64,000 nucleotides of DNA from Ceriagrion tenellum (lineage: Eukaryota > Arthropoda > Insecta > Odonata > Coenagrionidae): contig OY720637.1 of NCBI GenBank assembly GCA_963169105.1, positions 35,583,925-35,647,924 of the forward strand. The letters run 5' to 3'. Positions 53,778 through 64,000 of the stretch are shown piece after piece (the stretch's first letter is position 1; every line of letters starts with the position of its first letter). Below the pieces are notes generated by a model. It saw only the letters and a program-made list of their open reading frames with translations. It did not search any database and was not told the origin of the DNA. Both the position numbers and the translations under genes were made by a program.

Positions 53778-55918
53778 TCTGGAATAAGGATTAGTACTTA
53801 AAGTACTAATGTGGTAACTTTTCGCTTTTTGTTTTCACCGTGAATTTATTTCGACCGCGAAAGGCCCGAGAATTTATCGACAAACAAGCGATCGTCATGA
53901 CGCGCACAACATATTTTTCGTAAAATCTTTGCACTTCTTGTTAATGGGAATCCTTCATTTCTGTGAAGGATCAACAAAATGTTGAAAATTGTGTATTATT
54001 ACGTCACTGTGAACAATCTCCTGAACCCTTGCAGCGAATTTTCCACTCTTCCATCAATGGTGCTGTTGTTCTGGGTGGCAAATGGAGGCCTCTTAATTGA
54101 CAGTCTCTGCGTCAGCTACCCTATTTCAAGGTTTTGCTCAAACGTTGTAACCATGACAACCTGTAATAAATGGCCTCCATTAACCTTTTCTAAAAGACTG
54201 ACATTACTTTACACTTATTTTAATTAGGAAAGTAGAACTCGATTTTAGTATACTCAGAAATGGATTCTGAAAGCTTTAGTTGGATGCTTTTGTACGATCC
54301 AACTCTGTTCCCGTTTCTGACTGGAGTATGTGTATAACCTCTCGGCTCTTTGTGAATTGTTCGCACTTATGTATCCAACGCTTTTATCTCTTCCAATTTT
54401 TTATGCCCCCCAAAATTAATATTTAGTCCTTTTGTTCTAAGCGTAACGCGTAGGATAAAAAATACGCTCTCTACTGTGTGGAATAATATGTGAAAATATA
54501 ATTATTCTTCTCTCCTTGTAATCGAGTGGCATTTTAGACTGATCTTTATTTGTCAGCCTTGGCATCGTAACTCTAGCCAAGGAAGCATTCACTAAAAGAG
54601 TAATTATTCATGAGTAAGTGTAAATGTGAATATAAATGAAGACTTAATGAAGTGTTACGTTGAGTGGTGTCCAGCCACGTTTTTGGTGAAGGTAATGATT
54701 ATCCCAGATTGATGGTTTATGCTTAAAGAAGAACAGTGAGTGTCAGAAGGCAATGGAGGGGTGTATGTGATGAGAGAGAGGTTAAGGTTGGAGACGAAAA
54801 GGAATTTTCCACGCAATGAGTGTGGCGAGGAGTAGAGAGGAGTATTGAAGAAAGACTTTCAGTCTATGGCACAAAGTAATACGCAGTAAGGCTTTCTTAT
54901 GGAGAAACCGATGATGCATTCCTGGGGATCCAAGTTCGCATGAACTGCTCTTGAACATAAGACTGTGTCCCCATTAACACTTAGGCTTACTCGTTTAGGC
55001 ACACCTCAGCTTATATCGCTGCAGTTATATACCAATTTTTTCAATGTTTTTTTTTCAGTTACTGCGATATTTGGTTCTAATTTTTTCATCTGACAAGCAA
55101 CAGAGTGCAACCAATTTCATCGTAAACTATAATCATCATCTCTTTGTGATCTATCGAGTTTCGTCAGAGCGTAGTTTGCACGCGAAAAACATCTTCGTCT
55201 CGGATAATAAATTCCCTCTGTGACCACGAGAATTTTAATGTTTCTTACTTCGACACTTCATAATATCTGCCCGTGCTCAAGTTAGCGGAAATGTCTACAT
55301 ATTCTTTTTTCTTCCTCTCCAGTACATGTCTAACCTTCTATTACTTATAATAGAGTAACCCACAACCTCTTAACGTCTAAGACACATCTCCGTGTCTTTC
55401 AAATTTTCTTTCCATGCCTTCAGCGAGCCTTGCAGTTTCTCGTTTATTTTCCATCCTGCATATTTTATTCATCAATCCATCTTCCGGCATCATGAAAGCC
55501 TTTCATTGTCGCTCTTCCTTTTTCCTATAATTACAGCTTCCGCAGTCCTACAACTCCGCGATTCAAATCAAATTTTCACGAGCCTCGTGTTGACGTCCTC
55601 TATTAACCTCTCTCTTTTGGTGGGTTCTATGAACTTCTTTCTAGAGGTCGATTCTCGTCGAATTTTATAATCCCTGTCTGATATTTAGCCAAAGTATATC
55701 GTTAAGTAATTAGTAATACAGCTGTGGTGCATAGCCTGTTTCGATTCTCAAAATTAACATACATATTTCTGAAAGAACAAACGAGTTGACGTACGACATG
55801 CGTGATGTTTATTTTCTTAGTTTCTCTCCTTGCCCTTAAAATTCTAATCGGCACGTGTGATTTTTCGTATGGTATTTGCTATCTATACTTAATTTTGGAT
55901 CTTAATTCTCGCGTTAAC
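53778..55918. other. No feature supported (2.1 kb)
   Basis: AT-rich sequence. No recognised domain or family. A candidate for unique sequence. Confidence 0.45.
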
Positions 55919-56393
55919 TCGTCTAATGGCCGGTTGCAAGAATATTTAGTTATGGAATCAATAGTAATGAGATCCGTGAAGTTATAGATCTCATGAAAAT
56001 ATTCGAGTTGCAGCAACACGTCTACTAGTTACATAACTTATTTACCAATTGTTAATAACTCCGAATCTTTGATCAAATATTCTACCGTCGGATTAAAATT
56101 ATGAAAGTTTATCCTATGAATAGTTGCTTATGCACATAATAAGTAGTCAGTAGGAGTAGATTAGCTGCTCATTTGCCTCAAAACAACTCTTTTATGCAGT
56201 AATTAAATCTTCAAGCGGTTCATTGCGCATTCATCATCTTGCCTACGTATGGAACCCATCATTCCATCTCATAAGTTATGAAACCAATAAATTTATCGAT
56301 TGTTTGTGCGATATTTATTGAATGGTTGCCATGGCTTATGGGTCCCATAACTTAATAGAATATGTGTGTGTCGTTCTTGCAACTGGCCATTAG
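55919..56393. mobile_element. Possible 475-bp element with 22-bp inverted ends
   Basis: CTAATGGCCGGTTGCAAGAA at the left and TTCTTGCAACTGGCCATTAG at the right are inverted copies. AGTTATGG.A occurs close to both ends in mirrored order. The right end coincides with the start of repeat K, so the two families share a terminus. No target duplication seen. Confidence 0.45.
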
Positions 56394-56548
56394 CCAGTCA
56401 ATAAGGGGCGTTTATTGACTTGGTGTGTGGTTTCCTCGGCGCCGTATTACTTTAAACGCAGAGTAAGCGCAGGGTATTGCCCTGTAACCATTTATGGAAA
56501 CAGTGAAAAAGTAGTTCACTGAGGAAATTGGCTGAATAATAACATCTT
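56370..56548 (+). repeat. Repeat K copy 2
   Basis: Parallels 52473-52668: GTCGTTCTTGCAACTGGCC, GGTGTGTGGTTTCC, ATTACTTTAAACGCAGAG, AAGCGCAGGGTATTGCC, TAACCATTTATGGAAACAG and GGCTGAATAATAACA. Same direction as copy 1. Confidence 0.75.
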
Positions 56549-58451
56549 GCCAATACTTTTATTTATATTTTTCTTCGGTGAAAATCATTCCTAACTCTTG
56601 AATCTTCTCAGTAATAGTTTTGCCAGATCTGATAAAATTCTGTGTTCTCAACCGTAGTACAATACTGAAAGATGGTGTCGTACTCTATCAAAGATCTGCT
56701 CAATTTGTTGCTTAGACGCTGAGTGGCCAAAGTTGGAAGCTTCTCCCAGACCCAGGCAGCGTGAATTCTTTGTAGCATACGAATCCGATTCATATCGGCT
56801 ACAATCAGCTTTTTTTGGCTTAAATGTTTGCATTCACTCTTCCCTGTAGCTGTTCACCTCAATGCTGTACTCTCTTGCCAATTAAGCTCCTCTGACGATT
56901 TTCTCCTCCATTGATGCATGAGTTTATTTCACTTATTCCTTTGCTTCTACCTCGAACGACGTCGAGGAATTGTGATTAAAATAGCAACGCGATGACGTGT
57001 ATGTAAGTGGAGGTTATTAAATGAAAAACAAAGAGTCGAAAAGAAAAGGTCAGAGGTCATAATGTGAAAGCTTGCTCTTTGAGGGAAAAGATTCGGCTTG
57101 TATTTGATCCATCTGAAAGATTAAATCAGAAGTAAAAAAATATTTCGCAATTTCACCGATCACTTGGGAATCAGATTACTCTCGGAAACATTTAAAGCAA
57201 ATTTAATAGCTGTACTTCCTGAATAAAAGTGTTTAATATGTTTTTTGTGTTTTTAATTGTAAAAATATTGGATTAGAAATATTCCTGAAGACGACTGTTC
57301 TGTTCATATGCCCTTGATAACGTAATTAATTAATGTATGGTATAAGGAGCAAGAGATTTAAAATTGAACAAACTTGATTTAAAATTTAAAATGTATGTTT
57401 TATTGCGTCCTTGTCTGACGAATAACTTACATTGATATCATTATCCTACATTTTGGCTAAGTTTCGTGTGATAAATTTAAATGAATCCCTGTGAAAAACG
57501 GAAATTTGTGTAATACTGTTTCTTTACTACCAAATATGGGATCAAGCTTGCAAATTTTGCGGACAAAGACTGTAAAGGCTCCACCCCGCTTTGCAGTATA
57601 TTCAATACGATATATTTCCCTCAGCTAAAGTGAAGTTGAGTAATCGACACTTTCCTGTTCACGCTGAAACTTAATCTCGCTCAGCCGTTAAATTTCATTC
57701 CTGCTGTATGTTTTGAAATTAAATTTTACGCAAAAATAGGTATTCTCCTGCATATCAGGATATTTGTTCCTTTTTTTACAAAACGTTGGTGTTTGTAAAG
57801 AAATCCCTTATCCGAGAAAATTAATCGCATTTAAAGAATAACCCAATTAATATTCCTCACAGAATTTCAGGCCTTAATAGTCCCGTAAATTTGTTTTCCT
57901 AGATTGTGGAGATTTTTTTTTCAGAAAAATTCAACGGAAATCCATTTCGGGCGTGCCTTTGCGCCGGATTAATTTTTTGCTAAATGAATGCACGCGGTGA
58001 ATTAGGCATTATCAGCGAAAAAAAATCTACTATGCAGTTTTCCCTATCGCTCAATTTTGGAATCCGAGCCGTCGGATGGAGGGTGAAAAGTGTTTGCATT
58101 AGCGTCACGGGATAAAAAATTTGAGCGTCGGTTTGGCGTTAATCGCGTTTTTCTCGTTCGCAATTGAATGCCTCGCAAGCGTCGAGCGTGAAGATTTCGA
58201 GACCACCTGAAATGAGGCAACTTTGCGGCGGTCCTACCCGGCTCCTATCCCGTGCTCGTATGTGGAAGAGTTGGCCAGAATAGCGCTATAAACACAGCGG
58301 TGAAACTTTTACTGTCACCGGTGTTCTTTCCGAAAGTCTGAATCATTGTTTATTTTTTTTTTACCAAATCTGATTTCCGGGTATTTCGCTGCTGCTGCTG
58401 ATGGTGTCTTCGGTGTTGGGTGGCCAATGAATGCTCACATATAACAATTCA
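56549..58451. other. No feature supported
   Basis: AT-rich sequence with two overlapping minus-strand frames at 56608-56833 that show no domain. 57945-58265 is more CpG-rich. A short GCTGCTGCTGCTGATG run is at 58389. Confidence 0.45.
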
Positions 58452-58685
58452 GGGTGATTCATAATTACTACCGGGACTTATATGGTTTTTTTATTTAATA
58501 ACTATGACAGATGCAATAAAAAGCTGCATATATGTATATACATGGAAAATCTCCGAGTTTGGACGCAAGGCAAACAAATTTGGAGAGATTCTTAATCTGC
58601 TGATATTCTCCTTTTTACTCTAGGTATCTGCTATCTTTATTGAATGATTTGCCGTCGAAACCACGGAGCTAATGATGAATCACCC
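58452..58685. mobile_element. Small MITE with GGGTGATTCAT ends
   Basis: The ends read inward as GGGTGATTCATAATTACTAC and GGGTGATTCATCATTAGCTC, with similarity continuing to about 27 bp. 234 bp long, no coding capacity. The immediate flanks (TTCA left, AGAA right) do not give a clear duplication. Confidence 0.65.
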
Positions 58686-58824
58686 AGAACGTAGAGTCTT
58701 CCGTGCTTGTCAATAATTTGTGTTGTGGCGATTAGCGTTCATTGCAGGTCAGTACAGGTGGAAGTGGAATCTGGGTGGAAAGTAGGATTGAAGCGAGGCC
58801 CTATGCAATCAGCCAGCTCCTGAA

Positions 58825-59025
58825 GGCCGCTTAACTCTGTACAATTTATTGTACAAACGAATGTGTGAACTCTTTATTGAGAAAATTTGTACCGTGTAAA
58901 GCGGTAAATTGTATGATTGACTGAATGACTGAACGGGAAATAGAACCTGCTCTTATTTCATTAATTTTCTTGTACAACCTATGATACATTCGTTTGTACA
59001 ATAAAATGTACCGTGTAAAGTGGCC
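58825..59025. mobile_element. Small MITE with TGAA duplication
   Basis: Bounded by TGAA (58821-58824 and 59026-59029). The ends read inward as GGCCGCTTAACTCTGTACAA and GGCCACTTTACACGGTACAT, continuing to TTATTGTACAAACGAATGT in both arms. TGTACAATTTATTGTACA is itself palindromic. A less preserved relative is at 42780-42961. Confidence 0.75.
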
Positions 59026-59149
59026 TGAACGAAAAGATCTGTACGTTTTTACGTTTCATTCGACGGGTTAAGCATTCCACTCGAAGTGATACATCGTGGT
59101 ACCAAAGTGGGTGTCGGAATGCTCCCGGAAAATGTTCGCTCTACTTCAG

Positions 59150-59720
59150 GATTTGAGTCAGAGTCCTTCGAGAAAATCTAATGCTCTAACCAACATCATA
59201 CTTATGAAACCATGAGGCACTGACATATGATTCAGATGCAGTCCAGTCCAGGTTGAACTATCCTTTGGGCTGTCAATTCGAAATCTTCTTACACATTGAG
59301 CATCTCTGTGAGCCCCATCGTCAATGTCTTCCACGCCACAGCCTCTTAGAATTTTTTCCTGCGTTTTTCCCACAGTCCTTCGCGAAAATTTTATCCCCGG
59401 TGTTTCTATAAAGTATAAGTATTTCAGTTTTGGAGGTATCTGGTCTTGTCCCTCTCTCGTTTGTTAAAATTGGTCTAACCACCGCCTTGTAAATCCTACC
59501 ATTCAGTCTCTATTCTTAAGTGTTTGTTCCGCGGAGTAGTGGTCTTCAGGCACCCCGCAATCCTGTTTGCCACTTTCTCTTCTACTTCCTTCTCAATGTC
59601 CCCAGAGATTGAGAGCACTATTCCTAGATGTTTGAAGGACATTTAGAAATTAGAGGAAATTACAAATTGTTATGCCTTCTCTCACTAGATTATTATCGTT
59701 ATTTTTTGGTGGCGTGAAAT
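59150..59720 (-). pseudogene. LINE-Z thumb and C-terminus
   Basis: Minus-strand reading: FKHLGIVLSISGDIEKEVEE, then NRIAGCLKTTTPRNKHLRIE, followed after frame changes by VVRPILT-, TRPDTSK- and GKTQEKILRGCGVEDIDDGAHR-like text. Family knowledge: YLG....GD...EV..R...A......W.N..LS...K..IYK..VRP.L.YG.E is the thumb of a common animal LINE group. Broken frames and no tail seen. Confidence 0.7.
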
Positions 59721-60018
59721 ATGAGAGCTCAATGTCCCCGAGTTTGAATTTGACTAAGCCATGGCTGTGTCTGAATTCACTGCTGACGATCATTTTTATT
59801 CTTTGCATTACTACTCTTTAATGCCATTGAAACATTTGTTGATTATTAAATATTCTTTCCCATTTTCTTTAAACCAGTTGCAAAATGCGTACCGATCTCA
59901 GTTGGTGCTTAAGCTTGAAAGTATAATGAGATGGAATTTTTGCTGTGAGTTTTGTAAAATCTAAAATCTCCCAGTCATCCTTTCAGGATCATATATGAGT
60001 TAACTGACTTATATATCG
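59721..60018. other. No feature supported
   Basis: AT-rich sequence up to the Helitron terminus. The frame at 59761-59964 shows no domain. Confidence 0.4.
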
Positions 60019-60019
60019 A

Positions 60020-60120
60020 CTAGCAGGCAGCTAACCTGCTCACACCGTGAGCAGGGGTGTGTACCCGCAGGGGGTACGTGTCCTAGTCTACAAATAGCTC
60101 CTCGGTGAAAATGTTTTTTG
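60020..60120 (-). mobile_element. Helitron 3' terminus
   Basis: Read on the minus strand: a perfect 9-bp hairpin CCTGCTCAC-GGT-GTGAGCAGG (60035-60055), 11 bases, then CTAG followed by T. Hairpin, spacing, CTRR end and following T are the classic Helitron 3' signature. The element body extends rightwards. Its 5' TC end was not located, and 60121-60194 shows nothing further. Confidence 0.65.
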
Positions 60121-60194
60121 TTTCATTCACTGTTCTCCTTTGATGTTTTTAAAGCCATTTGAATAATAGGAGAGCACTGTGGGTTTCTTTTGTT

Positions 60195-60455
60195 TCAACA
60201 TTTACTCTCTTCCACTCTCTCTTTTAGCCTTTCTCCCTCTGGTTGTTGCAACCACAACCCAAAAATATAACTTACACCATTGCACGGATGGTTACCTAAC
60301 ACCTCCTGCCACACGCCAAAGCAGCCGCTCTTTTGTATCTTATTTAAACTAATTAAATACACTCCTTTTAATTCATGTCTCCATTTCATCTCCAAATAAC
60401 TTACACACATTTGCACGGCTGGTGACCTAACACCCCCTGCCACACGCCCAAGCTA
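60195..60455 (+). repeat. Two partial LINE-L 3' segments in tandem
   Basis: TGCACGGATGGTTACCTAACACC, TCCTGCCACACGCC (60270-60318) and GCACGGCTGGTGACCTAACACC, CCCTGCCACACGCCCAAGC (60412-60452) are two copies of the LINE-L sequence just before its tail. ACTCCTTTTAATTCATG, TCTCCATTTCATCTCC and TTACACACATTTGC lie between. Both stop before the TAGATG repeats. Confidence 0.6.
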
Positions 60456-60583
60456 TAAAAATCCAAAACTACTACCAAATCATGAAGACAGAGATTCCAC
60501 ATTCAACGCACCAATCCTCACTCTTCTAGCTCAAAAATTGACGGAGAAAGAAACAAAATGGATACAGGATGACTGACACGCTA

Positions 60584-60587
<4 letters not shown>

Positions 60588-60629
<42 letters not shown>

Positions 60630-60668
60630 ATATGTATATATGTATATATGTATATATGTATATATGTA

Positions 60669-60752
<84 letters not shown>
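60588..60752. repeat. TA microsatellite with TATATATG core
   Basis: Pure TA repeats at about 60588-60616 and 60677-60752 flank a block of about eight TATATATG-type octamers (60617-60676). Open frames of alternating I and Y here are artefacts. A short GTGTATATATATACAC palindrome follows at 60878-60893. Confidence 0.95.
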
Positions 60753-60755
<3 letters not shown>

Positions 60756-62141
60756 AAATGTCAAATGCCATTTGTTCCGTGATACGCCTTGAAGACGGAC
60801 TAGTTCCGAAAGCTAGCTATGTAAGTGTGATCGTCTCTTTTTTTGTGTGTCTATCTCCTCCATCCTATCCACATCGTGTGTATATATATACACATTATTA
60901 CACTTTATATAGCATTACTACATTTTTATGCCACATGGACGTTGGATTTTATAGACTTTGATTTTATAGAATTTGATTTTATAGAATTTGCGAGTTATTG
61001 ATTTTTCTGTGATGGCAAATGACATGCGACGGTATTAATGTGAGGAGGAAACCGCATCAAATGTCCCATACGATCGTGCAATAATCATAATGGCTCAACC
61101 TAGATCCTCGATCATATAGTCACGTGGAGATTCGCTCCCGGAGTCGTCATTGGGTGGCTGGCGAGGTCCGGGGTCATAACCGATTCATTGCATGCATGGT
61201 CTCATCAGGAAGGGAAAAAAAGCGGTGTACTAGAATTTTCCAGGCTTTTGTCATTTCCGGGAAAAAAAGGGGGCGTTCGCAATAACGCTTTATACAGGAC
61301 GGAATGCAGTTTAAAGCTCATCACAAATTTAAATGGTCTATGACCGCTAGAGAGCGTTGGCGTCTCATCAAAAAAATTCTCCTTCTTCCCCGCCCGATTC
61401 TTGTTTTTTTTTTTAATCATCATTATTTTTTGGTTCGGCACGCGAAGATATAGACACGTGGAGGCCCCCAATTTATTTATTTTTATTACAGCACTCGGCT
61501 CAGCGTCCCCTTCCCGTAAGTCGGTGTCGTGCAAATTCAATGAGCGCTTGTGTGTGTGGCCCCCCCCTCCTTTCTCCCCCCTCCCTGCCGTAAATTGCAT
61601 CGCACATAAAGGAGTACGCGCGGAACTCAATAAAAACGACGGAGAAAGGAGAGGAAATTACGTGCATGATAAACCATGCCGGTCCCTGGAAAATTTATTA
61701 GGGAGCGTCACTCCCCGCAACCGTCTGAGCCATCGGATGATGGATTCCCATATTACCCACCTCCGATTCACGTCAAAAATGCTATTATCGGCCGAGGGTC
61801 TGAGGGGTTAAGAGATGGACTCCTCGCAATTTCATTTCACTATGCGCTTTCATGGACCCGCAGAACATTAATGTCTTGTTTTTTTTGGGTTTCGCAATGT
61901 CTTAATACTTTTTAACGAGACTTGGTTATTTCCTGTCTCTACTCATTAAAATTCTTAAGCTTTTGGTGCATTAGGCTCTTTATGTGTGGAAATCTAGATG
62001 ACTTTCACGATGTGTAATCATTACATTAAACTGCTTCGTGAAAATTACGACTGTTTGATTTTGATTTTAAATCTTTTAGGCTTGTCCGCTAATCTTTGGA
62101 GTTGTGATTGATTCGTGATTGTGGAACTTAAAACACGTGGC
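60753..62141. other. No gene seen; GC-richer 61470-61830
   Basis: Frames on both strands at 61205-61915 overlap in several phases and lack domains. CCCCCCCCTCC-type runs occur at 61559-61585. Nothing recognised otherwise. Confidence 0.4.
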
Positions 62142-62318
62142 TAATGAAGGAATCTGTTTAAATGTTGGGTAATTTTAAATTTTCTAGTCAACATTTTGTT
62201 AACTGCCTTAGTCTCATCATCAGATAGTCTCATTAATGAAGGAATCTGTTTAAATTTTGGGTAATTTTAAATTTTCTAGTCAACATTTAGTTAACTGCCT
62301 TAGTCTCATTATCAGAGA
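62142..62318 (+). repeat. 92-bp tandem duplication
   Basis: Two head-to-tail copies with period 92 bp, starting TAATGAAGGAATCTGTTTAA at 62142 and 62234 and running through GGGTAATTTTAAATTTTC, AGTCAACATTT and AACTGCCTTAGTCTCAT. Only a few differences separate the copies (for example ATCATCAGATAG versus ATTATCAGAGAC), so it is fairly recent. Confidence 0.9.
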
Positions 62319-62344
62319 CCGTTTTTTTGACGGTTCATTTGTCA

Positions 62345-62763
62345 AAAAGTTTGTAGAAATGTGTACTTAATCCCTTAGCCACCCATAAGGGGTTCTAGAG
62401 GGATTAAGGTGGGAGCCCCTAGAGGCTCGGAGACGACACGCTAGGCTTCGTTTGAGAAATTCAGAACTGGTGTGTTTCCGAGCGACATAGAGAATATTGT
62501 CATTTTGTCTCACTTTATCTCTAGGTCTGACAGAAGCGATAAAATGAAAGAGATACATTGCCGAACAGATAGGTACAAAAACCCCTTTTTTCCGCACAGG
62601 ATAAACGACCTCAATAAAAAATAAAAACGTAGTTCCAGTCAATTAACTTCCATAATCACCATTTCACTTCCCAAAACCCTATCCCTAACATCTTTACACG
62701 GCTGGTGTCCTAACACTCTCTGCCTCACGTCCATGCGTTGGCTCGAAGGGCAGGATGTAGATA
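62345..62763 (+). pseudogene. LINE-L 3' portion with tail
   Basis: Parallels 37783-38165 (minus) and 20200-20579 (plus), from GGGAGCCCCTAGAGGCTCGG through GAGCGACATAGAGAATATTG, TACATTGCCGAACAGATAGG and CCCTATCCCTAACATC to the worn stem-loop CTCTGCCTCACGTCC...GGCTCGAAGGGCAG and GATGTAGATAG. The plus frame includes IHCRTDRYKNPFFPHRIND. The stem-loop has lost some pairing. Confidence 0.75.
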
Positions 62764-63334
62764 GTTATTTGAGTGTTTTCTAGCCAAAATGATCGTAGAA
62801 ACATCATACGTACCTAATTGTACTTATGATTATGCGCAAACTTAGCGATAATCTGGTGCGTTACCACGATGATAATCTGGTAGATTACGCACGCAGCGGA
62901 GGACTATAGTCCCTATTATCCTAAAGTGATTATGATTTACTTAAATATTATGCCACCTTTTTTATATAAGCGAGACGTTTCTTTGGTGCATTCACTTTAT
63001 TATCCCCAATTCTGGATATCGTCAATATCGTGAAATCCTTCGCAGAGTCGTTTGTGACACCACGGCATTCATTGGGCGGCGGATAGAATCAGGCAATTTG
63101 TACAGTTCATATATTTGATATTTCATGTTTATGCGTGGCAGCGTTTGACTACCCTACCATAGAATATTCTTCTTAATCATTTCTTCCGCCAACGAATTAT
63201 TTTATGCCATTCTCCTCGTGGTGGAGAGGCGTAAAGAACTGCTGTTAAATGGAGGGTGTTAAGGATTAATTGATTACGGGAGGAGCAAAATTGGTGATGG
63301 CAGTAGTCAACAGGTGCAATTATCAATAAGTGAG
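62764..63334. other. No feature supported
   Basis: AT-rich sequence. CTTAGCGATAATCTGGTGCG and GATGATAATCTGGTAGATTA near 62840-62887 form a small direct repeat. Nothing else recognised. Confidence 0.4.
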
Positions 63335-63640
63335 GTCATTTTCTCATGGTATCAGGTGTGGATGGGTTTGTAAGGGAAGGATTTCTTTAATTACAGGGCA
63401 GGAGAAGAGAAATCTGGCGTTGGCATTGGCCTGAATTGTAACGGAGGGAGCCAAGGGGTCTCATCGCTTTATGTCCCATCCAAAGGAGGGTTTACTTCAT
63501 TGAATCGCTCTATACGCGGCCCCCAAGAAGGGGTTGATATTTCACTGAATATCTCCACCACATATGGAATAGGAACCTGGTCCCTTGGCTTAGTGAGCCT
63601 GTTATCTAGCCACCATGCCAATGTGATTCCCCCGTCAAAA
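63335..63640 (-). mobile_element. SINE-A copy 4, diverged
   Basis: Follows the SINE-A order: GAGGTCATTTTCTCATGG, GTAAGGGAAGGATTTC, GAGAAATCTGGCGTTGGC, ATTGGCCTGAATTGTAACGG and GGTCTCATCG. On the minus strand the head shows TGGTGGCTAGATAACAGG (A-box-like), then CCAGGTTCCTATTCC (B-box-like). Most diverged of the copies with a head. Confidence 0.65.
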
Positions 63641-63744
63641 TTGGTATTTTGGCTGTTGGAAGGGAAAAGGAAATTATTGGGAGCAGGAATTATTTTGTAA
63701 AACTTATGTCATAAATTACTACCTGGTACAACGGACTACCTGGT

Positions 63745-64000
63745 ACAAGCGGAAAGTAGCCCGAGCTAATAAGGCGTTCATTGGAAAAGACAACTCCTGG
63801 GCTCAAAGAAAATAGATCTACAAAGGAGAGAGTACTGAAGATAAAATAGACGGAAAAAATAAGAAATGATGAAGTGTTCAGAAGCATAGAAGAGGAAAGG
63901 ACCATATGGAGCACCATATAGAAAAGAACAACAACATGGGTTGGACACACCCTAAAACATTGGGCTTGTGAAGAACATAATTGAAGGCAAATAGAGGAAA
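63745..64000 (+). pseudogene. LINE-V C-terminal fragment, cut by the window edge
   Basis: Parallels the minus-strand copy at 31480-31740: CTGGGCTCAAAGAAAATAGAT, CTGAAGATAAAATAGACGG, GAAATGATGAAGTGTTCAG, AAAGGACCATATGGAGCACC, TGGGTTGGACACACCCTAAAAC and GAAGAACATAATTGAAGGC. It encodes the worn EIKWTD..RNDEVF - WVGHTL - KNIIEG end of the ORF2 C-terminus. Continues beyond 64000. Confidence 0.75.

Noticed and set aside
60526..60961. Long frames of alternating Ile and Tyr around the microsatellite
   Set aside because: They are translations of TA and TATATATG repeats, open on both strands, with no protein meaning.

Overview
This window looks like non-coding DNA from an arthropod, most likely an insect with a repeat-rich genome. 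It is AT-rich and has no operon-like gene packing. Every protein-like stretch I recognise is a decayed piece of a transposable element. I found no confident host protein-coding gene, rRNA, tRNA or CRISPR array. No species is named because nothing in the sequence fixes one. The window could be intergenic or a long intron. The only hint of a host transcript is a weak candidate 5' leader exon with a good donor site at the left edge (1-296).

The mobile DNA falls into families I could build by comparing copies inside the window. LINE fragments belong to several lineages: LINE-B (C-terminus with an EMWVWRRMEKVRWTERKT motif), LINE-H (RWFGHVERM / GRGRPRKLW), LINE-L (RTDRYK.LFFPRTI, with a TAGATG-repeat tail), and LINE-T, -V, -W and -Z. 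Short retroelements are a tRNA-like SINE-A (five minus-strand copies), SINE-P (three copies, sharing its 3' tail with LINE-L) and one SINE-C. DNA elements are a TTAA-flanked piggyBac-type MITE (four copies), a Tc1/mariner-type element (two copies), hAT-type MITEs with 8-bp target duplications, several foldback elements, and Helitron termini.

Layout. 1-1.9 kb: candidate leader, LINE-L tail, GC- and G-rich patch. 1.9-7.3 kb: a SINE, then one LINE-B copy split by at least three insertions, one of which itself carries a Tc1/mariner element. 8.7-13.6 kb: a diverged tandem array with nested insertions. 13.6-15.3 kb: C-runs, a GC-rich patch and a clean hAT MITE. 15.9-24 kb: LINE, SINE and Tc1 fragments. 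24-27.7 kb: two foldback elements, a 19-bp minisatellite and a perfect RFX-type X-box palindrome. 28-36 kb: LINE-T, -H, -V and -B fragments, a small hAT MITE and a foldback with a CRE octamer in each arm. 36.7 kb: BED-finger remnant. 39.3-40.8 kb: Helitron-like element with a nested SINE. 44-51.3 kb: SINE-P, LINE and MITE nests. 51-59 kb: GC-rich patch and several inverted-repeat elements. 59-64 kb: LINE-Z, a Helitron 3' terminus, a 165-bp TA-rich microsatellite, a tandem duplication, and LINE-L, SINE-A and LINE-V pieces.

The value of the window is in its insertion archaeology. Repeats that carry insertions can be compared with uninterrupted copies, which gives exact element boundaries and target duplications without outside data. 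There is no gene system to describe. The most promising biology is the SINE-P/LINE-L shared 3' stem-loop, the TTAA MITE family, the tandem array and the CRE-bearing foldbacks.
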